From the NCBI GenBank assembly GCA_963695985.1, contig CAVOIC010000012.1, positions 62,001 to 126,000 on the forward strand: 64,000 bases of DNA. Reading direction: 5' to 3'. How positions within the stretch are numbered: position 1 is the first letter of the stretch; each line of letters starts with the position of its first letter. The notes under the pieces were generated by a model. The model saw nothing but the letters and a program-made list of their open reading frames with translations. It did no database searches and was not told the DNA's origin. The stretch comes from DATBVX01 sp963695985 (GTDB taxonomy: Bacteria > Pseudomonadota > Gammaproteobacteria > Steroidobacterales > Steroidobacteraceae). Made by a program: the position numbers and the translations under genes. Positions 55,615 through 64,000 of the stretch are shown piece after piece.

Positions 55615-57842
55615 GCGCGCTCCCTCCTCATTTCGCCTTTGCGGGTATCGCGTGACAGAACACCGACGCGGGCACGCTCGTCGGCCGGCAGCGTGACGCG
55701 CACGCGCGCGCCGCCCCCGCGCCGGTTCTCGGCGTCAATGCGCCCACCATGCTCCTCGGCGATCTTTTTGACGATAGCGAGTCCGAGCCCGGTGCCTCTC
55801 GGCTTGCTGGTGACATAGGGATCGAATGCCTGGCCGATGATATCGGGCGCAAACCCCGGCCCGTTGTCGGCCACGCTGATCTGCACCAGCGGGCCGGCGG
55901 GCGAGTCCTCGCGCCGCGTGGCGATTTCGATCTCGGCGCCCTCGCGCCCCTCGAGCGCTTCCATCGAATTAGTGAGGAGGTTGTTGAGGATCTGCCGCAC
56001 GCGACCGCGGTCCGCCTCGAGCGCCGGCAGGTCGCCGGCGAGGTCGAGCTTGAACTGCGCGTGACTTTCCTGCGCCCGGTACAGGTCGGCCACCTCCTGC
56101 ACCAGCTGGTTGAGGTCGAATGCGGCGAGGGTCATCTCGGGCGCTCGTGCGTATTCGCTGAACGCGTTCACCATCTGCTTCATGGCCTCGACCTGCTGCA
56201 CGATCGTGTGCGTCGCGCGCTCCAGCACGCGCGCGTCCTGCTCCGCCATGCTGCCGAGAAAGCGCCGCTGCATGCGCTCCGCCGAGAGCTGAATCGGCGT
56301 GAGCGGGTTCTTGATCTCGTGCGCGAGGCGTCGGGCCACCTCACCCCAGGCTGCATCGCGCTGGGTCTGCAGCATGACCGTGATGTCGTCGAACACGACC
56401 ACGTAACCAGCGGGCTTACCCTCCTCGCCGGGCAGCGCAGTGCAGGCACACATCAGCACGCGACGTCCGCCCTCGCCGCGCAGTTCCAGCTGCTCGCGCC
56501 ATTCCGTCTGGCCGGACTCGAATTTCCTCTGTAGCGCGGTGATGAACTGAGTGAGCAGATTGTCGCCACTCGCAAGCTCCGCAAGCGTCTTGCCGGCCGC
56601 AGAGTCAAGGTCCGAGCCCAGGATGCTGCTCGCGGCCTGGTTGGCGACACGGATCTTCATGTCCGGCTCGAGAGAGATGACGCCCGTGGACAGTCGCGCC
56701 AGGATGACGGCGAGATTCGCGCGCTCGCTCTCCACAGCTTGCTGGCTGCGGCGCGCTTCCTCGCGGGCACGCGCCAGGCGCTTGGTCATGTCGTTGAACG
56801 AGTGCACCAGAAATCCCATCTCGTCGCGCGAGGACAGCGGCAGGCGCGTGTCGAAATCACCCTTGCCCACTGCACGCGTCCCGGCAGCCAGGTCCTGAAT
56901 CGGCTTCACCAGCCGCTGGGCGGAGAAAAACGCCCCATAGACCGCCGCGAGCAACGACAACAGCAGCACCAGGGTGAGGGTCAGGCGGAAGCTGTACTTC
57001 AGCGGCTCGCGCAGGTACGAGAGCTCACCGTACTGCGTATGGGCCCGCTGCACGGTGTCGGCCAGCGCGCCGAGGCGCTCTGGCACCGGAAACACGGCCA
57101 GCAGGACACGTGGCTCATTGCCCGGCGTGTACGCCGCGAGCGGTGCCGCAGTACGAATGATGTAGCCGCCACCGGGCACAGGCTCCAGGCTGACATAGGG
57201 ACGTCCCTGCCGGACCTGCAGCATGGCTTCCTCGGACGGGCGCTGCGGAATGGATTCGGCCGGCCGATTGCTGCTCGTGGCGATGATGCGTCCGTGCTGT
57301 CCCAACAGCGTGATCTCGAGCGCGCCATTCGCGCGCCGTTCCACATCGAGACGCCGGATCAAGTCGCGTTCCGGAGTGAGCTCCAGGTCCTGCGCCAGCG
57401 TCTCGGTCGCATCGAGGTACTCGCGCCGGTTCAGGTCGAGCACCGCGCGACTGAGCATCAGCGCCTCGTTCAGGCCCTGCTTGACCTCGACATCGAACCA
57501 GCTGTCGATGCCGCGGTTGAGGAATTCGAGCGCGAAGTAATAGACGATCAGCAGCGGTGGAATCACCAGCAGGCCGAAGATCGTCACCGTGCGCAGCTTG
57601 AGGCGCGAGCCCATGACGCGACGGCGATAGTCACGCACCAGCTGCGTCAGCTTGGCCGTCAGCAGCACCAGCAGCACCACCACGCCCGCGGCATTGATCA
57701 GCAGGATCCACGGGTGCAGACGTCCGAACTGCGCCGAGTTCTGCGCCGTCTTGGCGAGCAGAAACAATGCCGCGAGCCACAGCGTGACGCCGAGGCCGAT
57801 GACGGCGTAACCACCGTACTTCTTTATTGCAGCAATGGCCAT
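55611..57842 (-). CDS. ntrY: Sensor histidine kinase NtrY
   Basis: 743 residues from ATG 57842. Membrane helices at the N-terminus (AVIGLGVTLWLAALFLLA, ILLINAAGVVVLLVLL), a large periplasmic domain, another helix, HAMP (VKPIQDLAAGTRAVGKGDF), PAS (VILARLSTGVISLEPDM), HisKA with LAHEIKNPLTPIQLSAERM, and HATPase with LLTNSMEALEG and DNGPGFAPD. Partner of NtrX, linked to nitrogen, redox or envelope signals. Starts inside the end of the DUF4390 gene. Confidence 0.93.
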   Translation of the reverse strand: MAIAAIKKYGGYAVIGLGVTLWLAALFLLAKTAQNSAQFGRLHPWILLINAAGVVVLLVLLTAKLTQLVRDYRRRVMGSRLKLRTVTIFGLLVIPPLLIVYYFALEFLNRGIDSWFDVEVKQGLNEALMLSRAVLDLNRREYLDATETLAQDLELTPERDLIRRLDVERRANGALEITLLGQHGRIIATSSNRPAESIPQRPSEEAMLQVRQGRPYVSLEPVPGGGYIIRTAAPLAAYTPGNEPRVLLAVFPVPERLGALADTVQRAHTQYGELSYLREPLKYSFRLTLTLVLLLSLLAAVYGAFFSAQRLVKPIQDLAAGTRAVGKGDFDTRLPLSSRDEMGFLVHSFNDMTKRLARAREEARRSQQAVESERANLAVILARLSTGVISLEPDMKIRVANQAASSILGSDLDSAAGKTLAELASGDNLLTQFITALQRKFESGQTEWREQLELRGEGGRRVLMCACTALPGEEGKPAGYVVVFDDITVMLQTQRDAAWGEVARRLAHEIKNPLTPIQLSAERMQRRFLGSMAEQDARVLERATHTIVQQVEAMKQMVNAFSEYARAPEMTLAAFDLNQLVQEVADLYRAQESHAQFKLDLAGDLPALEADRGRVRQILNNLLTNSMEALEGREGAEIEIATRREDSPAGPLVQISVADNGPGFAPDIIGQAFDPYVTSKPRGTGLGLAIVKKIAEEHGGRIDAENRRGGGARVRVTLPADERARVGVLSRDTRKGEMRRERA

Positions 57843-58423
57843 GTGTACCACTCGCTGACCCGATGGTAGTCATCGGTCCAGAACATCAGCACGCGCAAAG
57901 TGTCCGGCATGTCTCCCAGGTTGAGCGTGACCCGCAGGCTGAACTCGTGGCGGTAGCCGGGACGAAGCAACGCCTCGTCGAGGACCGGCAGGCCGCTGAT
58001 ACGCGACACCTGCTCCAGGGCAGCATCGAGATCTGGGAACGAGGACAGCTCGCCGCTGTTGAGATTGCGCACCACGTAGCGCTCGCTCACCGCCTGGTAC
58101 TGCAGCTGGTATTCCTGACGGAGCGATGCGACGGTCTCGTCGAGCCAGTACTGGCGGGCACGCGAGACCTCCAGCTCCAGCACCACGGTCAGCGGCACGC
58201 CATCGTTGAGTGCCGTGCGCACGCGCTCGTTCAAGGGCAGCTGCAGGCGTGCGTTGAGCACGTACACACCCTCGACGAGCTGTGCGTACGCCGTACGCAC
58301 CCCAAAACTGGGAGCTGCCTCGGCCCGGACGCTCGACGGCTGGACACCCGACAGCAACACCGCCGCGATGGCGAGCAGCAGCAATTTCGATCGCAGCGAC
58401 AGCAGACCCGGTAAGTGCATCAT
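57824..58423 (-). CDS. DUF4390 domain exported protein
   Basis: 199 residues from the first of two tandem ATGs (58423). Signal peptide (LLLLAIAAVLLSGVQPS) and DUF4390 body (LVEGVYVLNARLQLPLNERV, YQAVSERYVVRNLNSGELSSF, TDDYHRVSEWYTWPL). Function unknown, but it is nearly always between rsmB and ntrY in this bacterial group. Its stop overlaps the start of ntrY by about 19 bases, suggesting coupling. Confidence 0.87.
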   Translation of the reverse strand: MMHLPGLLSLRSKLLLLAIAAVLLSGVQPSSVRAEAAPSFGVRTAYAQLVEGVYVLNARLQLPLNERVRTALNDGVPLTVVLELEVSRARQYWLDETVASLRQEYQLQYQAVSERYVVRNLNSGELSSFPDLDAALEQVSRISGLPVLDEALLRPGYRHEFSLRVTLNLGDMPDTLRVLMFWTDDYHRVSEWYTWPLLQ

Positions 58424-58484
58424 GCGCGCCGTCCCGGGCGATACTCGGCTGCCGCCGCAGGGACTGCGGCTGAGCGAAGCTCGA

Positions 58485-59846
58485 TCAAGCGGACGGGTTG
58501 CCTGCATGCGTCTCGGTGCGGCGTTTTTCCAGGCAAGCATAATAGAAGCCGTCCATGCCCGCTGCTCCAGGCAGAATCTGCACGCCGGCGCCGGCCGCCA
58601 TGCGCTTTCCCGGTGGGCCGAAGCTCGTGGAAATGGGGACGAGCATCGCCGCGGGTTCCGCCTCGCGAAACAGCCTGATGACCTCTTCGTTTTCTGCTCG
58701 CAGTATCGAGCACGTTACATACAGCAAGCGTCCCGCGGTAGCGAGGACGGGCCATAGCGCGCGCAGCAGTCGCAGCTGCTCGCGCTGCAGCGACTCGATG
58801 TCCGCTGGCCGGCGCCGAAGCTTCACGTCCGGGTGGCGACGAATGACTCCGCTCGCCGTGCACGGCGCATCGAGCAGCACGCGTTCAAACGGCTGACCGT
58901 TCCACCAGCGCGCCGTATCGGCTGCGTCACCCTCGATCACGGTCGCACTGAGTCCGAGTCGTCGCAGATTCTGCTCGAGCTGAGCGAGCCGCGCGGCCGA
59001 GCGATCGATCGCCACCACGTCGAGATCCGCGCGTTCGAGCAGATGACAAGTCTTGCCGCCCGGCGCGGCGCAGGCGTCCAGCACGCGCATGCCGTCGCGT
59101 ACTTCGAGCAGGTCGGCCGCGAGTTGTGCGCCCGCATCCTGCACGGAAACGACACCGCTTTCGAACCCGGGCAGGGCGTTGACGGGTAACGCAGTCTGCA
59201 AGAGCACGGCGTCGCTCGCATATTCGCTGACCTGGGCTGTAATCGACGCCTCGCGCAGCGCGTCCACGTAGGCGGAGCGTGAGGTCTTGCGCCGATTGAC
59301 GCGCAACCACATCGGCGGCGGCTGGTTGTTCGCCTCCAGGACCTGCGACCACTCCTGCGGCCAGTCGCGCCGGATCTGTTCGACCCACCAGAACGGGTGA
59401 GCAAAGCGGGCCGCGGGCACCTTGTCGGTTGCCGCGTTGAGTGCCTGCTGTTCGCGCAGAAAACGCCGCAATACCGCATTGATCAGGCTGGCGGCGCGCG
59501 GCTGACCGAGCTCACGAGCCGCCTCGACGGCCTGGTCCACGATGGCGTGCGGCGGGTGACTCGAGAACGCCAGCTGGTGCATGCCCACGGCAAGCAATGC
59601 ACGCACCTGCGGTCTTGGCTTCGTGCCCGCTTCGAGTAGCTGTGAAATCCAGAAGTCGATCCGTGGGTACCAGCGCACGGTGCCGTACGCGAGCGCCTGA
59701 ATCGCCGCCATGCTGCCGGTTTCGACGCTCGTCTCGCATCGATCCAGTGCGTCATCAAGCGATTCACCATTGTCGTTGACGGCGGCCACGACTCGCGCCG
59801 CGGCCGCGAGCCGGGCCGCCGTGCTCAGTTTTTCCAGTGGCGCCAT
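58485..59846 (-). CDS. rsmB: 16S rRNA (cytosine(967)-C5)-methyltransferase
   Basis: 453 residues from ATG 59846 (a GTG lies one codon upstream). NusB-like N-terminal RNA-binding domain (AIQALAYGTVRWYPRIDF, SLINAVLRRFLRE) and a Rossmann methyltransferase with SAM loop LDACAAPGGKTCHLLE, catalytic Cys in LLDAPCTASGV and second Cys in YVTCSILRAENEE. Sits downstream of fmt by about 24 bases, in the classic def-fmt-rsmB order. Confidence 0.95.
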   Translation of the reverse strand: MAPLEKLSTAARLAAAARVVAAVNDNGESLDDALDRCETSVETGSMAAIQALAYGTVRWYPRIDFWISQLLEAGTKPRPQVRALLAVGMHQLAFSSHPPHAIVDQAVEAARELGQPRAASLINAVLRRFLREQQALNAATDKVPAARFAHPFWWVEQIRRDWPQEWSQVLEANNQPPPMWLRVNRRKTSRSAYVDALREASITAQVSEYASDAVLLQTALPVNALPGFESGVVSVQDAGAQLAADLLEVRDGMRVLDACAAPGGKTCHLLERADLDVVAIDRSAARLAQLEQNLRRLGLSATVIEGDAADTARWWNGQPFERVLLDAPCTASGVIRRHPDVKLRRRPADIESLQREQLRLLRALWPVLATAGRLLYVTCSILRAENEEVIRLFREAEPAAMLVPISTSFGPPGKRMAAGAGVQILPGAAGMDGFYYACLEKRRTETHAGNPSA

Positions 59847-59870
59847 CACGAGTCGCGGGCCTCTGCCCGC

Positions 59871-60815
59871 CTAGTGCGCCGAGCCGAGTGTTGCGCCCTG
59901 CACGTCATGCGCATTGAGAAACTCGCGCACCGGCAGCGGCCGCCGGCTCGCCAACTGAACGACATCCAGGGCCAGGGCTCCCTCACCACAGGCCACGACG
60001 ATCCCGGCCGGCCCGCAGCTGAGCACCGTTCCCGGGCGCACATGGTGGGGCGTAGCTTCCAGGTGCGCCGCCCAGATCCGCAATGTCTGCTCGCCCCAAG
60101 CTGTCTCAGCGATCGGCCATGGATTGAACGCCCGCACCTGGCGCTCGATCTGGACTGCCGCCAGCGACCAGTCGATGCGCGCTTCCGCCTTCTCGATCCT
60201 CGCGGCGTAGGTCGCGGGACCTTGCTGCGGTTCGGCGATGGCAGTACCGGCCGCGATGGCGTCCATCACTTCGAGGATCGCGTCGGCCCCGAGCAGAGCC
60301 AGGCGGTCATGCAGGCTGGCCGCGGTTTCAGCCGGCGCGATGCGCAACACCTTTCGCAGGTAGACCGGTCCGGTATCCAGAGTCTGCTCCATGCGCATGA
60401 TCGAGATACCGCTCTCCGCATCTCCCGCCTGCAGCGCGCGCTGAATCGGCGCAGCGCCGCGCCAGCGTGGCAGCAGAGAAGCATGGATGTTGATGCAGCC
60501 GTGCCGCGGTAGCGCCAGTACCGGTGCGGGCAGCAGCAGGCCATAGGCAGCGACCACGAGCGCGTCGGCGGCATGAGCGGCCAGCGCTGCAACCGTATCG
60601 GGATCGCGCAACGTTGCAGGTTGTGCGACTGGAATGCCGAGCCGCCGCGCCGCGGCCTTCACCGCGCTCTCGCTCACCTGCCGGCCACGACCCGCTGGCT
60701 TGTCGGGGCGCGTCAGCACGCCCACGACATGATGGTCGCTACGCGACAGAGCCTGCAGCGCCGGCACAGCGAACTGGGGCGTGCCCGCGTACAACAGGCG
60801 CAGAGAATCGCTCAC
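59871..60815 (-). CDS. fmt: Methionyl-tRNA formyltransferase
   Basis: 314 residues from GTG 60815. The folate and catalytic loop is NIHASLLPRWRGAAPIQRA, the Asp in MEQTLDTGPVYL, and a C-terminal tRNA-binding barrel follows (AFNPWPIAETAWGE). It formylates initiator Met-tRNA. It lies 21 bases after def on the same strand. Distinct from the ArnA formyltransferase earlier in the window, which shares the fold. Confidence 0.95.
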   Translation of the reverse strand: MSDSLRLLYAGTPQFAVPALQALSRSDHHVVGVLTRPDKPAGRGRQVSESAVKAAARRLGIPVAQPATLRDPDTVAALAAHAADALVVAAYGLLLPAPVLALPRHGCINIHASLLPRWRGAAPIQRALQAGDAESGISIMRMEQTLDTGPVYLRKVLRIAPAETAASLHDRLALLGADAILEVMDAIAAGTAIAEPQQGPATYAARIEKAEARIDWSLAAVQIERQVRAFNPWPIAETAWGEQTLRIWAAHLEATPHHVRPGTVLSCGPAGIVVACGEGALALDVVQLASRRPLPVREFLNAHDVQGATLGSAH

Positions 60816-60836
60816 GCGGATTGGGAAGAGGCGAAC

Positions 60837-61382
60837 TCAGATCGCGGGCACCCGCGGCCGCGAGTCGGAGAGGGTACCGGCCGCACGCTGCTTGCGGTCC
60901 TTCTCGAGCTTCTTGCGGATACGCTGCCGCTTGAGCTCGGACAGGTAGTCGACGAAGAGCTTGCCCTCAAGGTGGTCGATCTCGTGCTGAACGCAGACTG
61001 CGAGCAGGCCGTCAGCGTCCAGCTCGAAGAACTGTCCCTCGACGTTCTGCGCTCGCACCCTGATACGCGCGGCGCGCTCGACCTCGTCGAAGACTCCGGG
61101 AACCGAGAGGCACCCTTCTTCCCGCACGGCGACCCCCTCGCGGCTGAGGATCTCGGGATTGACGAAGACTTGCGGCTGGTCGTGCGTCTCGGACACATCG
61201 GCGACCAGCATACGGCGATGGACATCGACCTGTGTCGCCGCCAGGCCCACACCGGGTGCCGCGTACATGGTCTCGAGCATGTCCGCCGCCAGCTGCCGCA
61301 GTGCGGCATCGAAGGTCGTGACCGGCTGGGCCCGGGTTCGCAACCGGGCATCGGGGTACTCGAGGATTGTCAGTCGGGGCAT
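60837..61382 (-). CDS. def: Peptide deformylase
   Basis: 181 residues from ATG 61382. All three motifs are present: GVGLAATQ, EEGCLSVPG and HEIDHLEG (Fe-binding His and catalytic Glu). The enzyme removes the formyl group from new proteins, reversing the step made by Fmt. A longer frame upstream is not conserved. Head gene of the def-fmt-rsmB-DUF4390-ntrY-ntrX strand, divergent from the LysM gene. Confidence 0.95.
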   Translation of the reverse strand: MPRLTILEYPDARLRTRAQPVTTFDAALRQLAADMLETMYAAPGVGLAATQVDVHRRMLVADVSETHDQPQVFVNPEILSREGVAVREEGCLSVPGVFDEVERAARIRVRAQNVEGQFFELDADGLLAVCVQHEIDHLEGKLFVDYLSELKRQRIRKKLEKDRKQRAAGTLSDSRPRVPAI

Positions 61383-61527
61383 GGAGCTCTTGGGCAGTTT
61401 TCGGGCAACCGGGCCATAAACGCCACTCACCCCGCGCAGCTCGCCTCGTATAGGGTGGAAACTGGGGGTCCGGGACGGCGGAATAATGTCAAAAGTGCGA
61501 CCGAATTCTTAAACCATTCTCTCAGGA

Positions 61528-61556
61528 TTGCGACCCTAGATCGTTGAGATTATAAC
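61528..61556 (+). promoter_or_regulatory. Predicted sigma-70 promoter for the LysM gene
   Basis: TTGCGA (61528-61533), a 17-base spacer, then TATAAC (61551-61556), giving an expected start about 40 bases before the ATG at 61601, where GAAGGAG is a good ribosome site. Confidence 0.55.
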
Positions 61557-61600
61557 AGCGGAGCCTTTTATGGCCGCACCCTCTTCGAAGGAGCCTTGGG

Positions 61601-62820
61601 ATGGAGCTGACGCTTTGGCAGACCTCTCGGACCCTGCGTGCGCGGGCGATCCACCTGATCCTGTTGACCGGGCTGATCGTCGGCTGTTCCAGCTCCGGGC
61701 CCCAGAAAGAAGCCGCTGAGGCGGCGCCACCGCCGCCACCGGCTGAGCCGGCGAGCGCCATGCCGGCGGCGCCCCCCGCCGCGCAGCACTGAGATGCCTG
61801 CGGCCGAGACGCCCATGGCTTCCGGGCAGCAGGGCGGACCGGTGCTCGCGAGCCAATGCCCCCAAGACCTACACGGTAAAGAAGGGCGATACGTTGTGGG
61901 ATATCTCTTCCACGTTCCTGCGCGACCCGTGGCTGTGGCCCGAGATCTGGCAGGTCAATCCGCAGATCGAGAACCCACACCTTATATACCCTGGAGATAC
62001 GCTCACCCTGGCGTACGGCGCTGACGGCACACCTGAGCTGCACCTCGAGCGTGGGGCGGCGAGCAAGTTGAGCCCGCGCGTGCGCAGCGAGCCTCTGGAA
62101 GGTGCCATCACGGCGATCCCCTACGACATCGTCGCGGCATTCATGTCGAAACCGAGCGTGCTGGAGCGGGGCCAGGTCAAGAGCTCGCCCTACGTCGTCT
62201 CTTCGCGCGAGCAGCATCTGGCTGCAGCGTCGGGACAGACGATCTACGCCCGCGGCCAGTTGGATGGCGATGCCGGCTCCCGCTTCAACGTGATTCACGT
62301 CGGCCCGCCGCTCGTCGATCCGGAGGACAACAAGCTGGTGGGTTACGAGGGCATTTACACTGGCGCCGCGCGCATGGTCGAGCAGGGTGATCCGTCGACG
62401 CTGCTCCTGACTGAGTCGACGCGCGAGACCCTCGACGGCGATCTCGTGCTGCCCGGCAGTTTCGATGCCCCGCTCGATTTCGTGCCGCACGCGCCCGCGA
62501 GCAAGGTGGACGGGGAGATCATCTCGATCGTTAACGCTCTGTCGATGGTCGGCAAGTACCAGGTCGTGGTCATCAACCGCGGCAGCAGCCATGGCCTCGA
62601 GCCCGGTCACGTGCTGGCGATCTACCACGCCGGGCCGCAAGTCAAGGACCCCAAATCCCGCGGCGTGAGCATGAGCGGGGGCCTCGGCGGCAAGGTGCAG
62701 CTGCCGGATTACAGGACCGGCACCTTCATGGTGTTCAAGACCTTTGACCGCATCAGCTATGGGCTGGTGATGGAATCCGAGAGCCCGATCCGCAATTACG
62801 ATCACGTGCGCAACCCGTAA
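61601..62820 (+). CDS. LysM domain protein (dprA-linked), with apparent frameshifts near 61790 and at 61854
   Basis: The reconstructed protein is about 405 residues. The first frame gives a lipoprotein signal (LLTGLIVGCSSS) and a Pro/Ala-rich spacer ending at a TGA (61790-61792). A second frame gives MPAAETPMASGQQGG. A third, after an extra C at 61854, gives NAPKTYTVKKGDTLWDISS, the LysM domain, and the long conserved body (NPHLIYPGDTLTLAYG, INRGSSHGLEPGHVLAIY). Family members always precede dprA in this group, and bind peptidoglycan. The first break could instead separate a small lipoprotein gene; the second must be an error or a real break. Confidence 0.8.
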
Positions 62821-62835
62821 CTGATTCCGTTTCCC

Positions 62836-62855
62836 CGGCGACAGGGATGTCGCCG
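62836..62855 (+). terminator. Hairpin between LysM gene and dprA
   Basis: CGGCGAC (62836-62842) pairs with GTCGCCG (62849-62855) around six bases, 12 bases before the dprA start. No T-tract. It could be a weak terminator or mask the dprA ribosome site. Confidence 0.4.
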
Positions 62856-62866
62856 AGAATGCCTTC

Positions 62867-63994
62867 ATGGACAAAGAGGCAGAAGAGCTCCGCGCCTGGG
62901 CCACACTGCTCAGGATCCCAAGTCTGACGTACGAGCGCGTCTTGCGCGCGCTGCAATCCGTGGCGAGCGCCGCGGACCTGCTGCGCACAGCGCTCCGCGA
63001 CGCGGCGTTGCTCGAGCTCACGGAGCACGCCCAGACCCAGTTGCGGCGCCTGGATCCGAAATTGATCGACGCGGATCTCGCCTGGCTCGGTCAGCCGGGG
63101 CGTCATCTCGTACCTCTTACATCGTCCGAGTTTCCGGCGCTGCTCGCGCACTCAGGCGGAGCACCTCCAGCGCTCTACGTGATGGGTTCGCCGCAGGTGT
63201 TGTCGGCTCCGCAGCTCGCGCTCGTCGGCAGCCGCAATCCGACCGCGAGCGGCCGCGAGACGGCATTCGATTTCGCCGCGCATCTCGCCCGTTGCGGACT
63301 CGTCATCACCAGCGGGCTGGCTGAAGGCATCGATGCAGCCGGCCATCGCGGCGCGCTGGCTGGGGGTGGCCGGACCATCGCCGTGTGCGCCACCGGTCTG
63401 GATATCGTTTACCCTGAACACCACGCGGAGCTGGCGCGATCCATCGTTGCGCAGGGCGCGCTGGTCTCGGAATTTCCGCCGGGCACGCCCCCGCGCCGCG
63501 AGTCCTTCCCGCAGCGCAACCGCATCATCAGCGGTCTGAGCCTCGGGACGCTGGTGGTCGAAGCCGCACGCCAGAGCGGCTCTCTCATCACCGCGCGTTA
63601 CTCCAGCGAGCAGGGACGGGAAGTGTTCGCCATCCCCGGTTCCATTCACAGCCCGCTGTCGCGCGGCTGTCATCGACTGATTCGCGACGGCGCCAAGCTG
63701 GTGGAAACTGCGGAGGACATTCTCACTGAACTGCACTGGCAGCCGGTTGAAATCGCCGCGCCCGCACGCGGCGCCGAGGAAAAGAGCGAGCCCACCGCAG
63801 CAGGCGGATTGGACAAAGAATACGAAATCCTGTTAGATGCGCTCGGCTTCGACGCCTTGGGGCTGGATGCGTTGATCGAGCGCAGCGGCCTCAAGCCCGA
63901 AGCAGTCGCTTCGATGCTGCTCATCCTCGAGCTCAGAGGGCTAGTCGAAGCCCGTCCCGGCGGCCGCTATTGCCGAAGTCCTACCAGGCGGTGA
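62867..63994 (+). CDS. dprA: DNA-processing protein DprA
   Basis: 375 residues and complete. N-terminal SAM-like helices, then the Rossmann fold: LALVGSRNPTASGRETAFDF, VITSGLAEGIDAAGHRGAL, FPQRNRIISGLSLGTLVVEA and REVFAIPGSIHSPLSRGCHR, and a C-terminal winged-helix domain (LDALGFDALGLDALIERSG). DprA loads RecA on incoming single-stranded DNA in natural transformation. Translated 46 bases after the LysM gene. Confidence 0.95.
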   Translation: MDKEAEELRAWATLLRIPSLTYERVLRALQSVASAADLLRTALRDAALLELTEHAQTQLRRLDPKLIDADLAWLGQPGRHLVPLTSSEFPALLAHSGGAPPALYVMGSPQVLSAPQLALVGSRNPTASGRETAFDFAAHLARCGLVITSGLAEGIDAAGHRGALAGGGRTIAVCATGLDIVYPEHHAELARSIVAQGALVSEFPPGTPPRRESFPQRNRIISGLSLGTLVVEAARQSGSLITARYSSEQGREVFAIPGSIHSPLSRGCHRLIRDGAKLVETAEDILTELHWQPVEIAAPARGAEEKSEPTAAGGLDKEYEILLDALGFDALGLDALIERSGLKPEAVASMLLILELRGLVEARPGGRYCRSPTRR

Positions 63995-64000
63995 AATGAA

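Overview
The window is about 64 kb of GC-rich, densely packed bacterial chromosome. The gene set points to a gammaproteobacterium of the Xanthomonadales/Nevskiales/Steroidobacterales kind. It has the housekeeping block ntrX-ntrY-DUF4390-rsmB-fmt-def with a divergent LysM gene and dprA, a DUF3619/DUF3106 sigma module, an S46 peptidase, an arn lipid A modification operon and TonB/sarcosine oxidase genes. The taxonomic call is inference from gene content and order. I found no tRNA, rRNA, CRISPR array, phage or insertion sequence.

Layout: 1-4.3 kb is a catabolic cassette (FAH-family hydrolase, dienelactone hydrolase, succinate-semialdehyde dehydrogenase, Bcr/CflA-type MFS exporter). 4.3-9.2 kb holds a DUF4287/AHSA1 protein, ferrochelatase, a VOC protein and an S46 peptidase. 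9.4-16.5 kb is a complete seven-gene L-Ara4N (arn) operon in the order C-A(formyltransferase)-A(decarboxylase)-D-T-E/F-B, with arnA split in two and a CTTAAT direct repeat upstream. 16.5-21.3 kb carries two YceI proteins, a cytochrome b561, a cupin and a large acetyl-CoA hydrolase/transferase. 21.5-32.6 kb, on the minus strand, carries heterotetrameric sarcosine oxidase (soxBDAG), an SLC6-type transporter, a TonB receptor and acetyl-CoA synthetase. 32.7-42.4 kb holds a DUF4097-like repeat protein, fructosamine kinase, an HNH nuclease, pntAA-AB-B, a RidA-like lipoprotein, a GMC dehydrogenase pair and small envelope proteins. 42.5-44.2 kb is an ECF sigma operon. 44.6-49.1 kb is priA, argS and a SPOR protein. 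49.1-53.2 kb is a secreted S8 protease and a bufferin-type metallophore operon (bufA2-bufB-bufC). 53.3-64 kb is the MOSC/NtrXY/rsmB/fmt/def/LysM/dprA block.

The most interesting system is the bufferin RiPP operon at 51.2-53.2 kb: a small secreted Cys-rich precursor, a DUF692 multinuclear iron oxidase and a DUF2063 partner. Other points of note are an 86-nt multi-stem fold between convergent genes (21397-21482), an NtrX whose AAA+ domain has lost its ATPase and sigma-54 motifs, a basic tail of about 80 residues on acetyl-CoA synthetase, and a split arnA.

A caution for any user: at least seven apparent single-base indels break otherwise intact genes (S46 peptidase, acs twice, the DUF3106 protein, argS, and the LysM gene probably twice). 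Because argS is essential, most of these are probably assembly errors, mainly extra bases, rather than true pseudogenes. The coordinates below span the reconstructed genes.
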